A stretch of DNA of 64,000 nucleotides from NCBI GenBank assembly GCA_018136815.1, contig CM030942.1, positions 2,007,171 through 2,071,170 on the forward strand, read 5' to 3'. The position numbers and the translations under genes were made by a program. Below the pieces are notes generated by a model. That model was not told the DNA's origin. It did not search any database and saw only the letters and a program-made list of their open reading frames with translations. Every line of letters begins with the position of its first letter. Position 1 is the stretch's first letter. This document shows positions 39,666-50,800 of the stretch, piece by piece. This DNA is from Isochrysis galbana. Its lineage: Eukaryota; Haptophyta; Isochrysidales; Isochrysidaceae.

Positions 39666-40439
39666 ATGAACTGCGTCCGCCTGCAGTCGGTGTACGTGGT
39701 GGAAGCGACCGAACAAACCAAAGCGCCCACGGACGACGGCGGCGGCTCGGTCGGCATCTCCGCGTTCGAAGGGTGCCACCAACTGACCGACGTGAGGCTG
39801 CACCCCTCGACGCGCAAGCTCCTGTCCACGTGCTTCAGTGGTACAGGCATCCGCCGCATCCACCTCCCATCATGCGTGAAGGAAGTCCACGCGCACGCAT
39901 TTGCGCACTGCACTGCGCTAGAGAGCGTCCAGATGCCTCCGATGGTGGCGCGCATCCGCTGGTACACCTTCTTTCGATGCTCATCGCTGCGGCGGGTCTG
40001 CGCGAGCGGAGCCACCTTCGTTGAAGACTACGCCTTCGAAGGCTGCGTAGAGCTGCGCACGCTCACATTGGGTCCGTGCGTCCACATCTCCCAGCTCATC
40101 GGCTGCGGTGCGCTCCGTCAGATGGCCGTGCACATGTCGAGCGCGCCGGCCACAGACTGGAAGTGGATGTCTCGGATGGCCACCTACATGCACCCGCGGC
40201 TCACACTGCACCTGCTCGGGTGCAATGAACGACCACCCGTGGCCTGCCGCGTCGCGGCGGGGGTGTGCGTCCTCCCCGTGACGCACCAAGAGGCCGTCCG
40301 AAGGATCCAGGAGGCGGTGAAGCACGCGTGCTATGCGCCCGGGGGGAAGTTTTACCGGGCGTGCCAACTCCGATTCGAAGCTAATTTGGCAGCTGCGCAT
40401 GCTTCTCCAAAAGTTGGAGGCGCCTTCTTACAGCCATGA
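39666..40439 (+). CDS. BspA-type leucine-rich-repeat (LRR_5) protein inside a split LTR
   Basis: 257 aa. Repeats of the BspA/LRR_5 type run from about residue 25 to 150: AFEGCHQLTDVRLHPSTRKL, HAFAHCTALESVQMPP, AFEGCVELRTLTLGP. The C-terminal 90 residues are not repetitive and contain CRVAAGVCVLPVTHQEAVRR. No signal peptide or membrane segment was seen. Such repeats are hugely amplified in some protists. This copy, intact as an ORF, sits within a 1.16-kb insert that interrupts an LTR, next to an IS5-type transposase fragment on the other strand. It may therefore be a transposon passenger or a duplicated exon. The first residues may not be the true start. Confidence 0.6.
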   Translation: MNCVRLQSVYVVEATEQTKAPTDDGGGSVGISAFEGCHQLTDVRLHPSTRKLLSTCFSGTGIRRIHLPSCVKEVHAHAFAHCTALESVQMPPMVARIRWYTFFRCSSLRRVCASGATFVEDYAFEGCVELRTLTLGPCVHISQLIGCGALRQMAVHMSSAPATDWKWMSRMATYMHPRLTLHLLGCNERPPVACRVAAGVCVLPVTHQEAVRRIQEAVKHACYAPGGKFYRACQLRFEANLAAAHASPKVGGAFLQP

Positions 40440-40620
40440 AGGATGTACTGCCACAGTCGAGCTCTCTCCACTGGCACCCAGTGCGCAAGAGTTTGAAAAG
40501 ATGTAATAGTACAGTTTTGTCTTCAAGTGCACGACGCCTTCCAGTGTGCATTGGAGGGGCAAGAAGGGAGGCTTGTTGTAAAACAAGTCGTTCAAAAATG
40601 TCATTCAGTTTTAATCCCAT
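40381..40620 (-). pseudogene. IS5-type transposase N-terminal fragment (DUF4096-like)
   Basis: The minus-strand frame, 79 residues, contains KTVLLHLFKLLRTGCQWREL followed by a VRRRLQLLEKH segment. That is the pattern of the helical N-terminal domain of IS5-family transposases (ILYVLRTGCQWR-like). The DDE catalytic core is absent. It overlaps the end of the LRR ORF by 59 bases on the opposite strand. Confidence 0.55.
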
Positions 40621-40811
40621 TTACCACAAGTCAGGGGAAATTTTGTTTCGTTACACGTCTGTAGTCTTCTTCGAAGAAATTGCGGACGTAAACCCACATC
40701 TTACAATGTGAACAACAAAAGAACACCCCTCGCCCAAACGTTTTTTGGAGCCCAATAAGTGGGGCATCAGTCGAAAAAAAAACCAAACTTGGGGTTTCAG
40801 TCTCTGAGCTT

Positions 40812-40890
40812 CACCGTGTGGCCGCACGGCGAAGGACTTGGAGATTAGAGCCTGGAGATCGCATCATCTAGGATAAATGCGACATCGCCG
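40812..40890 (-). mobile_element. LTR family L1, inverted copy, terminal part
   Basis: The reverse complement begins TGTCGCATTTATCCTAGATG and includes CTTCGCCGTGCGGCCACACG. It completes the copy at 39366-39650. It abuts a gag leader in the other orientation at 40891. Confidence 0.75.
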
Positions 40891-41075
40891 CCCCATTGCC
40901 CTTTGTTCGCCATTCGTCCCCAGTCCAAAATTCAAATGGAGTTGCCCGACACCATCAAGAATTTCATTTGCCCGACTCCCGGCGGGGAGGAGGGCCAAAG
41001 CGCCGCGCTAGCCGCCGGTGCCGCTCGCGACGGAGTGGCTCAGAGCCCTCCGGGCACGCTCGACTCGACACATTG
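40891..41075 (+). mobile_element. gag leader and N-terminus, copy 3
   Basis: This matches 32345-32545 and 58100-58310: GCCCTTTGTTCGCCATTCGT leader, then an ATG at 40936 and a frame containing NFICPTPGGEEGQSAALA. The right end stops at CTCGACTCGACA, the same point at which the other two copies diverge. Confidence 0.7.
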
Positions 41076-41475
41076 ACCCCCAGTTTTAAAAGAAGCTTGA
41101 TACTGGGTTGCTATAGCCCCACCCGCCATGACTTGTGAATGCTACTACTATTGTCATTGATGCGCTCCCCGAATCGTGGTCTGCTGGCCCTAGGTTGCCA
41201 CGTCCAGCATACCTTTGTCGTCCTCGACGGCACCTTCGCCGAGGAAAAAAAGAGTAAACGAATACAAGCACAATAGGACACGCCGCAGACTATGCTCTGC
41301 ACGCCATGACAGGAGACCATCTATTGGGACGCTGGTGGGTGGAGGCTGCCGGACGGTTGCGGCAACCTGAGGCTTCGGCCATCCACGGACATCATCTATG
41401 GGGAAGCTTGTGGGTGGAGGCTGCCAGACGGTTGCGGCAACATCAGGCATTCGGCGACGGACTGCCAGGCGCAAC
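41076..41475. repeat. 3' flank of the 2OG gene with two-unit tandem repeat
   Basis: 41310-41455 consists of two diverged units of about 72 bases, sharing GTGGGTGGAGGCTGCC, then ACGGTTGCGGCAAC, then the CATC/ATTC(G)GCC end. It lies downstream of the minus-strand oxygenase-like gene. Confidence 0.6.
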
Positions 41476-42978
41476 TCAGGCCGCAGCAATCGTGACAATG
41501 CGCACGTGTCGGGTAGGGGCCTTCAACAAGTAGATTGAGGCGTGGTCCTTCCCGGGTTGGCCCTCAAAGACATGGGCATGGAGCCGAATGTTGGTCTTGG
41601 CGTATGATCCGCCAGCATGTACCACGTGCGCATCGAACCACACGGCATCTCCCGGCTCAAACTCAAGTCGAATGTATGTCATGCCGTCCTGCGCGAGGAT
41701 GTAAATGTGCGCGCCTGGCTCGAGCGCGACAAGGATGGAGCCGGAGCGCGCGTCAGCATTGGCAGGAAGGTCCGTATGGAACTTCTGCGACGCGCCGCTT
41801 GCAACCGACTTCAGCATGGCAGCCTTGGTAATGCAAGGGTGCTCGTAAAGTCCGTGCTCGAGCAGGCGTTTGCTCAGCAGCTCCTCGACGCGAATTGCGA
41901 GACTGCGCTTGAGGATGTGCTGGAAACGGCTGGGATCACGCTCGCCATCACTATTGACAATGGGAGTCCACGCAACGTTCAAACCAAGGAGCATATCCAC
42001 CTCGTCCTGGCGGAGAAAATGCTTCTGGGTCCACACGCGGCTCGAAAGCCCGAAGCTGGCCCAAATATCCGAGGGATCATCGCGGCCACGCTTGCGACGC
42101 ATGGCTTTTGTCTGGCTCCTTGTGCACAAGAGACTGCCTGAGCCAGACCTGAGTGGGGCGTCTCTTCTTTTGCTCTTACTGCGTGCCGAGGACGGCTGCA
42201 ATCTATCGTCCTTCAGCTTCGACATCTTCTTCGTAGAGGAAGGTTTCCTGGGTGGCGTGGGCGAAGGCACGGGAACAGCCGCTATCAAGGGCGTATTCGG
42301 CGTCTGGGGAATGTGGCGTACGTCTGCAGCCTTGCCAGACATGGGAACGCCTATCCGAGGATCTGATGGCTCCTGGAAAGGCTGCATATGGATGGCTTCT
42401 TCAACTGCTATTCGTTCGTAGGCCACTCCACACGGCGCATCTTGGTCCGGTTGATGATCCGTAATGGTGAGAAATGTTTCTGGTTTGGGATCGATCCTTA
42501 ATGGTGAGGAGATGCACGAGGCTATACACGAGGCAGAGGCAGGTGTTTGGGGCGTTGCAGGCCGGACTACCAAATCGCATAGAGTCTGCTCAACAGACCC
42601 CACGTCCTCATCAGAACTGTCGCCTCCTTCATACGGTTTCAATGACGCCAGGAGGCTATGGGCGTCGTCATCTCGCACCGGCCCACAGCTCGCTGCAGCA
42701 GGCTGAGCCGAGGTTGGTTGTGGGACAGCGATGCTCGTTTCCGGCAAGGAGGGCAGGCAAGGGCTCTTGAGGGTCTCGGGGTTCAAATCGTCCTCCGTGT
42801 CCGATGACGCCGTGCATGAATCATGGGATTCAGTTATACCCCCGTCCTGCGGGTGCGCCGGCGGTGTCTCCACAGGCTGCTGGGCCTGCTGCAGAGGGCT
42901 GCCCACCACCAACTCTGTGCGGAAGGCCGAGCAGGTGTCGACGCTCATCCGCTGAGCGCGTGTGCGCCCGCTCGGCAC
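41476..42978 (-). CDS. 2OG-Fe(II)-oxygenase-like protein with long disordered N-terminus
   Basis: A single exon of 500 aa; a second in-frame ATG at 42948 (MSVDTCSAF) may be the start. Residues 1-300 are Ser/Pro/Thr-rich with basic patches (KMSKLKDDR, KSKRRD, MRRKRGRDD) that could be nuclear signals. The C-terminal 190 residues look like a double-stranded beta-helix. QKFHTDL gives a His-x-Asp pair, and about 70 residues later come VWFDAHVVHAGGS, a plausible distal His, and NIRLHAHVF, whose Arg could hold 2-oxoglutarate. The arrangement fits a prolyl-hydroxylase or phytanoyl-dioxygenase-like fold, but the substrate cannot be inferred. Upstream (43040-43100) is a G/A-rich tract, again next to a gene start. 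Confidence 0.6.
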   Translation of the reverse strand: MPSGRTRAQRMSVDTCSAFRTELVVGSPLQQAQQPVETPPAHPQDGGITESHDSCTASSDTEDDLNPETLKSPCLPSLPETSIAVPQPTSAQPAAASCGPVRDDDAHSLLASLKPYEGGDSSDEDVGSVEQTLCDLVVRPATPQTPASASCIASCISSPLRIDPKPETFLTITDHQPDQDAPCGVAYERIAVEEAIHMQPFQEPSDPRIGVPMSGKAADVRHIPQTPNTPLIAAVPVPSPTPPRKPSSTKKMSKLKDDRLQPSSARSKSKRRDAPLRSGSGSLLCTRSQTKAMRRKRGRDDPSDIWASFGLSSRVWTQKHFLRQDEVDMLLGLNVAWTPIVNSDGERDPSRFQHILKRSLAIRVEELLSKRLLEHGLYEHPCITKAAMLKSVASGASQKFHTDLPANADARSGSILVALEPGAHIYILAQDGMTYIRLEFEPGDAVWFDAHVVHAGGSYAKTNIRLHAHVFEGQPGKDHASIYLLKAPTRHVRIVTIAAA

Positions 42979-43134
42979 GCACGGTCAAGCGGAAATACCG
43001 CAGGTGTATGGGGCAGGGCGAGAAGGCGGCCTGCTAGCCGTCCGGAAGACGGGAGGGGAGGGCAGAGGGGGAGGGAGGGGAGTGCCCGCGCCCGCGAGGG
43101 GCGGCAGCGGCGGCGACGGCGGGGATGATGGCGG

Positions 43135-43420
43135 ATAGTTTCTTATTCCTAGAAGTAATAGTAGAGGATTTTTACAAGATTCTCGTAAGGTTTGAGGAAC
43201 GTTGTCATAGTTTTCTTGCTGTCCTGGTTTAATCCTAGTGCTGAGGGGCCGTGCCTCATCGGCAACGGAGCCCCTACCCCGCGAAGGGGGTGTGCGCGGT
43301 TGGTGCATGGTTCGTCCGGTGTATGTGGCTAGGGATGCTAGCCAACAAGACCTCTTACAAGACTACAATTACAATTTCCAAATGTGGTATACCCCCGCCG
43401 AGAGACCACTCCACAACTTC
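43135..43420 (-). repeat. Dispersed repeat family R2, copy 3
   Basis: The reverse complement matches 32555-32740: CTCTCGGCGGGGGTA, GCTAGCATCCCTAGCCACAT, CCAACCGCGCACACCCCC, GGGGCTCCGTTGCCG, CAGCACTA. The TA target used by the MITE in copy 1 is not preserved here. Confidence 0.75.
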
Positions 43421-44501
43421 GTCTACAACACTAGCGCGCTCGACGACGACGCTCAAGGGTGTAACACCACAACGAATAGACTCGACAAATTCGTTGAAAA
43501 TCTTTTCTTCGACTCAGCGACCGCGCCACACGCCCCTCCAAGTGGCCAAGTGGTGGGACCTGGACCGTATGGCCAAATCACTCAACAACTTCAGTGGTAG
43601 CCACAGCCAGAACCGCTCGCATCCGATAGTCGAAGTAGTCGATAGTTCAAGGGTGGCAAAACAAAAAATCCATATCGAATGACTCCAAACTCCACCCCTC
43701 AGCTGCTATTCTTGGAACCCTCGAGGCGTCGGGACGCTCAGAGCCGTCACTCGTGTCGCGAATCGTTACATCGGTGGATTGTGGAATCAAGCTCGCGCTT
43801 GATCGTGGGGCAAGTCTCAGCGGGGCTAGGGCATGGAGTGAAGAGAAGTCTTGAGAGAGGGGGGGGAAGGGCGCGCGGGCGCGCTACATCGCGACGAGGG
43901 CCCACGAGACACCGCCCCACATCACTCACTCACCAACAAGAAAACTCCCAAAACTGACGCAACATCGCCCAAACAAATCAATGAAACAAAATAAGGACAA
44001 ACGAACAAATGCGGCGTGCAATGCGGCGGAGCTTCGAGGCAACTTATTGGCAAAAACAAAACTCACTCAATTTTCTCACACACTACACATTGATAGTATC
44101 ATTGATAGAAGCACCGCATCCGCATCCGCCTAGCTAGTAGCTAGAGTATATAAAATACTCTGGATGCGACACCCCCCGACTTAAGTCGAGCGTCCACGCG
44201 AGTCATGGGGTGATCAGGCCCAAAACAAGCATGAACGAACGAACAAAAGCCGAAACAATGAAACAAACACTATTGAGAGAGTGTGTGACCCCTTGTCTTA
44301 GCCCCCGCCAAAGAGCGTGCACTCTCACTCTCACTCAGTGGGTTCAACCAAACGCAATCATCCGCGATCGACTTAAGACCTTCTGCCACTTCGTGCGTCT
44401 TCGTGCTCAATCGTTCTTGTTCGCCGCAGAGTTTTACCCGTAACTTGTAGGACTCTTCATTCGTAATTCGTCCATTATCGCTCCTTGCCGCTTGCCGTCG
44501 C
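43421..44501. other. Retroelement debris
   Basis: No gene supported. At 44150-44175 the minus strand reads GGGGGGTGTCGCATCC, that is, a polypurine tract plus LTR start of the kind seen at 45847-45860, so a third LTR type ends here in inverted orientation. The rest is unassigned. Confidence 0.4.
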
Positions 44502-46221
44502 TGTCGCATTCGCGAATCGACACTCGTTAGGCTTCGCTCTTCTCTTCGTCGTCCGGTATTTATCGTTATAATTCTCTCGTTCTCGTTCTCGGTCAAAAGC
44601 TTCGCTTGGATGCATGGGATCGTGGGTTGTGGAGCGCCCTCTCTCTTCCTCTCGAAAGAGAAGGGAAGTTTCCCCACCTTTCTTCCTCCCAGGCGCCTCG
44701 CAGATAGGTTTAATTTGCTATCTCCCCTGCGGTTCTTTATCTGCTTCTGGGGGCAATCAGGTTTAATTTGCGACCTCTTCGCATCTCCCCCTTAGGCACA
44801 TCGCACTCCTTTCGTCTTATTTGGTAGGTCTCTTGGAATCCTGCGTAGCAAGATTGCCCCTCGATTCCGTTGGAGAACCCGAAGATGCACCACTATGCCA
44901 AGTCGCTACTCGGGGGTCTCGAAGCCACGCAATACGTCCATCCATGGCAACATGGAACGGGACATACTAAGGCTACGGGGCTCTACCTTTCGCCCAGCCT
45001 TCCTCCGCTCGTGCCGACGTGCATTGTTCCTGGTCGCCCTTTCGACCACGGAGGATGGATCTCCCTCCCCTTTCGCTGCGCTCTGTCAGGAGACCCCCGT
45101 ACCTCGTCGTTTAGCTCGCGCGTGACGTGCCGAGCCCGTCGTGATATCTCGCCGCCTTTCGCCGTTGGCTGTTCGACTACTCATATATCGAAGAACAGGA
45201 GACGCCGCGTTGTAACTTGGGTGCCGCCACACCGCCCAAACATCCAGGTAAAACTCTCGTAAAAGAGAGAAGGGGATGGGTTGCAGCGTTGAGTCCTGCG
45301 GTCTGCCGCGCCGGCCGCCGATTCTACACCTTATCGTCCGGACGGGTGTGGTACTTCCTGTCTCTTCGATCGTCGCGCACTATTCTTATAGTTCGTCGTT
45401 CGCCGTTCGTCGTTCGTTCTTCGATTCTCGATTCTCGATTCTCGTCGTTCCGCGTTCTTCGTCGTTCGTTCTTCGATTCTCGATTCTCGATTCTCGTCGT
45501 TCCGCGTTCTTCGTTTCTCGCTCTCGATTCTCGATTCTCGTCGTTCCGCGTTCTTCGTTTCTCGTTCTTCGATTCTCGATTCTCGTCGTTCCGCGTTCTT
45601 CGTTTCTCGCTCTCGATTCTCGATTCTTGTCGTTCCGCGTTCTCATCGGTCCTCGATTGTTCGTTGTTCGTAATTCGTAACTTCTCGATTTATTGTTTCA
45701 TTCGCTCTTCGGATTTATTCGCTCTTCGCTCTTGGCTCATTCGGTCTCATTCAGGATTGCTCTTCTGCCTTTCTCGTGGCTTGCTTGGAGCTCTCCGATG
45801 TCCGTTAGGTTCTCTTCATTTCCTCGCGGGACGCTCGGTCCTAGCAGGGGGGTGTCGCATTCGCGAATCGACACTCGTTAGGCTTCGCTCTTCTCTTCGT
45901 CGTTCGGTATTTATCGTTATAATTCTCTCGTTCTCGTTCTCGGTCAAAAGCTTCGCTTGGATGCATGGGATCGTGGGTTGTGGAGCGCCCTCTCTCTTCC
46001 TCTCGAAAGAGAAGGGAAGTTTCCCCACCTTTCTTCCTCCCAGGCGCCTCGCAGATAGGTTTAATTTGCTATCTCCCCTGCGGTTCTTTATCTGCTTCTG
46101 GGGGCAATCAGGTTTAATTTGCGACCTCTTCGCATCTCCCCCTTAGGCACATCGCACTCCTTTCGTCTTATTTGGTAGGTCTCTTGGAATCCTGCGTAGC
46201 AAGATTGCCCCTCGATTCCGT
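44502..46221 (+). mobile_element. Non-autonomous LTR element with two almost identical 369-bp LTRs (family L2)
   Basis: 44502-44870 and 45853-46221 are direct repeats of 369 bases, with one difference noticed (CGTCGTCCGG versus CGTCGTTCGG), both starting TGTCGCATTCGCGAATCGAC. The left copy is followed by TGGAGAACCCGAAG, a possible primer-binding site. The right copy is preceded by GCAGGGGGG, a polypurine tract. The 982-bp interior lacks gag or pol and contains a minisatellite (45416-45640). LTR identity suggests recent insertion. However, no target-site duplication is visible, and TGGTGCGATTCCC after the right LTR could be a second primer-binding site, so tandem or recombinant structure is possible. 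Confidence 0.8.
45416..45640 (+). repeat. Minisatellite inside the L2 element
   Basis: Units of about 32-48 bases are built from TTCGATTCTCGATTCTCGTC, GTTCCGCGTTCTTCG and a variable GTTTCTCGCTC part, repeated about five times. ORFs on both strands here are artefacts of the repeat. Confidence 0.8.
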
Positions 46222-46529
46222 TATGGTGCGATTCCCGTTCCAGACAAGATCGCCGACAGATCGCCCTTTGATCGTCGTCCGTTGTTGTCTGATCGGAGTG
46301 TTTGGGTTTGATTTCAGTCGAGTTATGTGAGAAAGTCGTGGGGCGAGAGTCGGGGTGTTTTCCTGGGTGTCGTTGTCCGTCGTCCTGTCGCCAGTCGTCA
46401 TCCGTCGTCGCTCTCGCTCTCGTCGCTCTCGCTCTCGTAACACTCGTACCCAACAAACTCGCCTCGCCTCGCCAGCCCCTGCCATCACAGCCCTCCTCTC
46501 ACTCGCCCTCGCCTCTCGCCGCTCGTTCG

Positions 46530-46793
46530 ATGTCGCTTTCGCCGCCGTCCTCGCCCTCGCTCAAGCCCGCCTGCCCGCCTTCCTCTGCTGACGGGCTGAA
46601 GCCCGTCAGCACCTCCGAAGTCGTCTCCCTCGCCGCGCCTGCCGCCGGCTTGGCCCCTTCCTCATTGCCCTCAGGCCCTATGGGCCATCCCAATTCGTCA
46701 GTCGCGCCCCTTTGTGGCCTGTCTCGCCCTTGTTTCGCTCCTTCGCACCTTGGGCCTTACTCTCTCTTGGGTCCCTTAGCGGAAAAAAAATGA
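46530..46793 (+). pseudogene. gag-like N-terminal fragment after the right L2 LTR
   Basis: An ATG at 46530, 309 bases after the LTR, opens an 87-codon Ser/Pro-rich frame ending PLAEKK-stop. It resembles the frame at 30808. If the LTR at 45853 is a 5' LTR, this is the start of its gag, cut short at 46793. Confidence 0.4.
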
Positions 46794-47828
46794 ACTATGA
46801 ACTATAAACTCCACAAAAGGGGGCAAGCAAGCTAGCAAGTAGCAAGGGGTCACCGCCACACTTTATCACAGTTGATTGTGGATTGTGGTTGAGAAAGTCG
46901 GCGGGAGGAGACCGGGGGAGAGGGCTTACGTGCGTACGCGCGCCGGGGGGGGGGGGGGGGGGGGGGAGGGAGCGATGGGGGGAGGGGGAGGGGGGGTGCA
47001 AGTGCAAAAAGCATGGTGGTGAGTGGTGAAGGGGCCGTAGTGCCGTAGTACGGCCGTCCTTACTCTAATAGATAGAGACACTACATTTACCCTACCTAAC
47101 TTGCGATTACTTGCTTAGGTCTCACCTAACTTGTCAGCATGCTCAGATCTACCTAAATTGCGAAAAAACTTGCGGGCAAGTCTGGTCAAGGGCAACCTCT
47201 AGCCTCTAGATAGATGTCAACAGGCCGATTTTCATTTTCACCCATAGAAATGGGGCATGCCCATGAAGCGGCAGCCGGCAGCCTCTAGTTGCCGATAGCT
47301 ATTAGGGGCCGTTGGCTCCTAGGGGTACATACCATGATAAATACTACATACGTAAATATAACCACGGCATCCGGGCTCGCGTCTCTTTGGCGTCTCGCGC
47401 CATTCGCGGCGAGTGCGGTCGTAAGAATATATTATGACGTTTTTTTTTCGTTGGCGTCTCGTCCCCACGCACAGCAGCCGGCGTGAGAGTTTTGTTTTAT
47501 AATACCCCATGCCTCTCCCCTCTCTCCTCTCTACCCCCCTCCTCCCCCCTCTCTCCCTTCCTCCCCCTCTCCCTCTCTCCCTCTCCCCTCCCCCCTCCCC
47601 TTCTTTCTCTCTCTCTCCCCCCCCCCCCCCTCTTCTCCTCCCTCCCCCTCTTCCTCCGCCACCGCCGCCGCCCGCGCCCTTCCCCCTCGCCTCCCCCCTC
47701 CCCCCCCCCTCTCTTTCCTCCCCTCGCTCTCCCACCCACCCCTTCGCTTCTCGCCCCCACTCGGACTCGCCGGGCGGTGCAGCGCCTTCACCCCTCGTCC
47801 CCCAAACCCCCCCTTCCCTGCAATCACC
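46794..47828. promoter_or_regulatory. Upstream region of cullin-3 with G- and pyrimidine-rich tracts
   Basis: 46945-46995 is a G-rich run (about 18 consecutive G). 47505-47760 is about 250 bases of almost pure C/T on the plus strand, ending about 70 bases before the CUL3 start codon. 47080-47220 has several CTAACTTG/CTAAATTG direct repeats. Nothing coding. Confidence 0.45.
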
Positions 47829-50800
47829 ATGGCCGCCAGCGGCGGTGGGCGCACCAAGTTTATCATTCCGCCGTTCCGGCAGTCGCAGGCGATGGACGAG
47901 GAATACGCGAACCGGACGTGGCAGACGCTGCACAACGCGATCCAGGAGATCCACCGGCAGAACGCATCCGGGCTCTCGTTTGAGGAGCTCTACCGCAACG
48001 CTTACAACATGGTCCTCCACAAGTTTGGAGACAAGCTTTACAATGGTCTCGTCGAGACTATCACGCTCCACTTACGCGGAGTCGCCGCCGAGGTGCAGAG
48101 CGCCTCGGATGGCGACTTCTTAGCGCAGCTGCGCAAGATGTGGGAGAAGCACCGGCTCTCCTCCATCATGATCCGCGACATCCTTATGTACATGGACCGC
48201 ACGTACGTCTCGGCACAAAAGAAGGTGCCCGTCTTTGAGCGTGGGCTAGAGGTCTTTCGCGACGAGGTGGTGCGTCACCCGCGCATAAAGGACCGCCTGC
48301 TCCACACTCTTCTCGACCTAATCCAGCGAGAGCGCTGCAATGAGACGATCGAACGCGGACTCATCAAGGCAGCTACTTCCATGCTGCTCGAACTTGGGCA
48401 CGATGTCTATCAGCGTGACTTTGAGGCGCCAATGCTTGCTGCAACTGCTGAGTTCTACAAGAAAGAGTCGAATGAGTACATCTCTCAAACCTCAGGTGCG
48501 CTAGTCACGATTATCGATGACAAGACGGCGAACCCGCTTTGCCCACCAATACGGCGCAAGCCGCCCATCAAGGGGGATGGAATGGCGGCTGCGCCGTGCC
48601 CCTCATGGCTTACCGCAGGACTTGTCTTCTCTGTATGTGTGCACATCTGCAACCCTTCCCCTCGTCCCCCCGTCTCGCCACACAGCTTCCGAGTACATGC
48701 GCAAGGCCGAACAGCGGTTGGCCGAGGAGGCAGAGCGGGTTCACCATTACCTCGACCGCTCCTCTGAGCCACGCCTTAAGGAGGTCGTTGAGCGCGAGCT
48801 GCTCGCTGTCCACATGCACACTCTCGCAGAGATGCCACGATCGGGAGTTGTGCCGCTCATGGAAGACGATCGATTTGACGACCTGCGGAGGGCGTACGAA
48901 TTGTTTCGGAGGGTAAGCCAGTGTAGTCGTAACCACCACTTGCCGCTGTCCTTCTCGGACAGCCCACAACTCGTCGAGGAATTCCCTCGTGGAGGCGATC
49001 CCTCGTCTTGCTCATGCCCACACGTTTCTTCCTGGATATCAGGTGAAGACACCTGAGGATGGTCTCGGCGTGATCCGAGATATCATGTGCTCGTACGTGA
49101 AGGGTCGAGGGCAGCAGGTGACGGATCGAGGGCCCCGCGGTCATCATCCAGCTCGGTTGAGCGGAGACTGTGGTGGCAGTTCTCCAGCTTTGTGATCGAC
49201 AGCTGGTCTAGGAGACGATCTACGCTGCGATTACCATTAGAGAGTTGATGAGGGCCCTCCTCCCCTTCCCCCCCATGCACGTACACAGTTGGTTTCTGAG
49301 GGCAAGGAGTCTCGTGATCCGATCGATTTCGTGAAAGGTCTATTGGCAATGAGGGATAAGTATGCCAAGATCATCGAGGCCTCCTTCCATGCCGACAAAG
49401 GATTCTTCAACGGTTAGAAAAGACTGCCTATCTTTATTTCCTTGGCGAGGGAGAGGCTTATGCGCCTTCAAAGCGTCGTCCGCCATGCTCGAGCATTTTG
49501 CCCAGTGTCGTGGCCAGACGGCAAGTTCCTGATGCAGTTCTCCTGATGCAGTGCTGACTCGCACCCCGCCCTTCCATCCCATCCTCCGATGCTCCCAGCA
49601 CTGAACGCCACGTTCGAGAACTTCGTCAACCTCGACTCGCACTCACCTGAGTACCTCTCTCTCTTCGTGGACGAGCTGATGCGCAAAGGGATGCGCGGGA
49701 CGTCCGAGGATGAGATTGAAGTTACCCTTGACAAGGTAGTGATGCTGTTTCGCTACCTGCAAGAGAAGGACGTCTTCGAGCGGTACTACAAGAACCACCT
49801 AGCAAAGAGGCTGCTTGGCGGGCGCTCAGTCTCAGATGATGTCGAGCGGTCAATGATCGCAAAGCTGAAGGTGGTCGCTTGCTCGACTTGAACCCCCCCT
49901 TCCCTCGCGGCCCCGCCCCGCCGCTTCAGCTTTCTCGATCGTCTGGTCTGTCCAAACGAGCCCAGGCCCGCCTCATCGAGCCTCATTTGTCGCCCCACCT
50001 CTGTCCCATTCTCCAGGTGGAATGTGGATACCAGTTTACCTCAAAGCTCGAGGGAATGTTCACTGACATGCGTGTGTCTGCCGACATGCAGGAGAACTTC
50101 CGTGCGGCCAGGGGAGGTTCGAGCAAGGTGATGCGCTGTGCGGCAATACTGTTCCCTTGATGCATTCAAACACATCTGTCCTCGGACGCATTCTTCCATC
50201 ACCGTTTCCTCGGCGGCCTAGCTCGTTCGATCTCTGCCTCACATCCTGTACCTCATCATGTGCTCGCTTCCAATTTCCTTGCCCTCCATCAGGTTGAAGG
50301 CATCGAGCTGAGCGTTCAAGTCCTGACCACCGGTTTCTGGCCACAGCAAATCACGGCCGGCTGCAATCTCCCCTCGAACCTGGCACGCTGTTGTGAGGAA
50401 TTCCGGGCTCATTACCTGAAACGTCACTCGGGCAGAAGGTTGCAATGGCACACTGCCATGGGCACCGCAGAGATGAAGGCGAGGTTTCGGGCTGCAAGGT
50501 GAGTGGATGGGCCGCTCGCGCCGTGGCTGACCCGACTTGTGCATAGCCATAGTCTCCGCCTGGTTTGTATGCCACGCCCCCACGGGAATGCCCTAATTGT
50601 CATCACGTTGAAAACCGCAACGGAGAGCACGCCTACCAGGTAGGCATGATCTCCGGTAGGCATGATCTCCGGTGACCGAGCTTCCATGCGCAGACACACC
50701 CCTCCGTTCGTTCAGGCACGACATCTCTGTCTCAACCTACATGATGTGCGTCCTTCTCTTGTTCAACGATGCTCATACTCTCAGCTATGCGGATATCGCG

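Noticed and set aside
45386-46146. 309-codon plus-strand ORF and 86-codon minus ORF
   Set aside because: Repeating Arg/Ser/Phe or Arg/Thr/Glu patterns come from the minisatellite and LTR of the L2 element.
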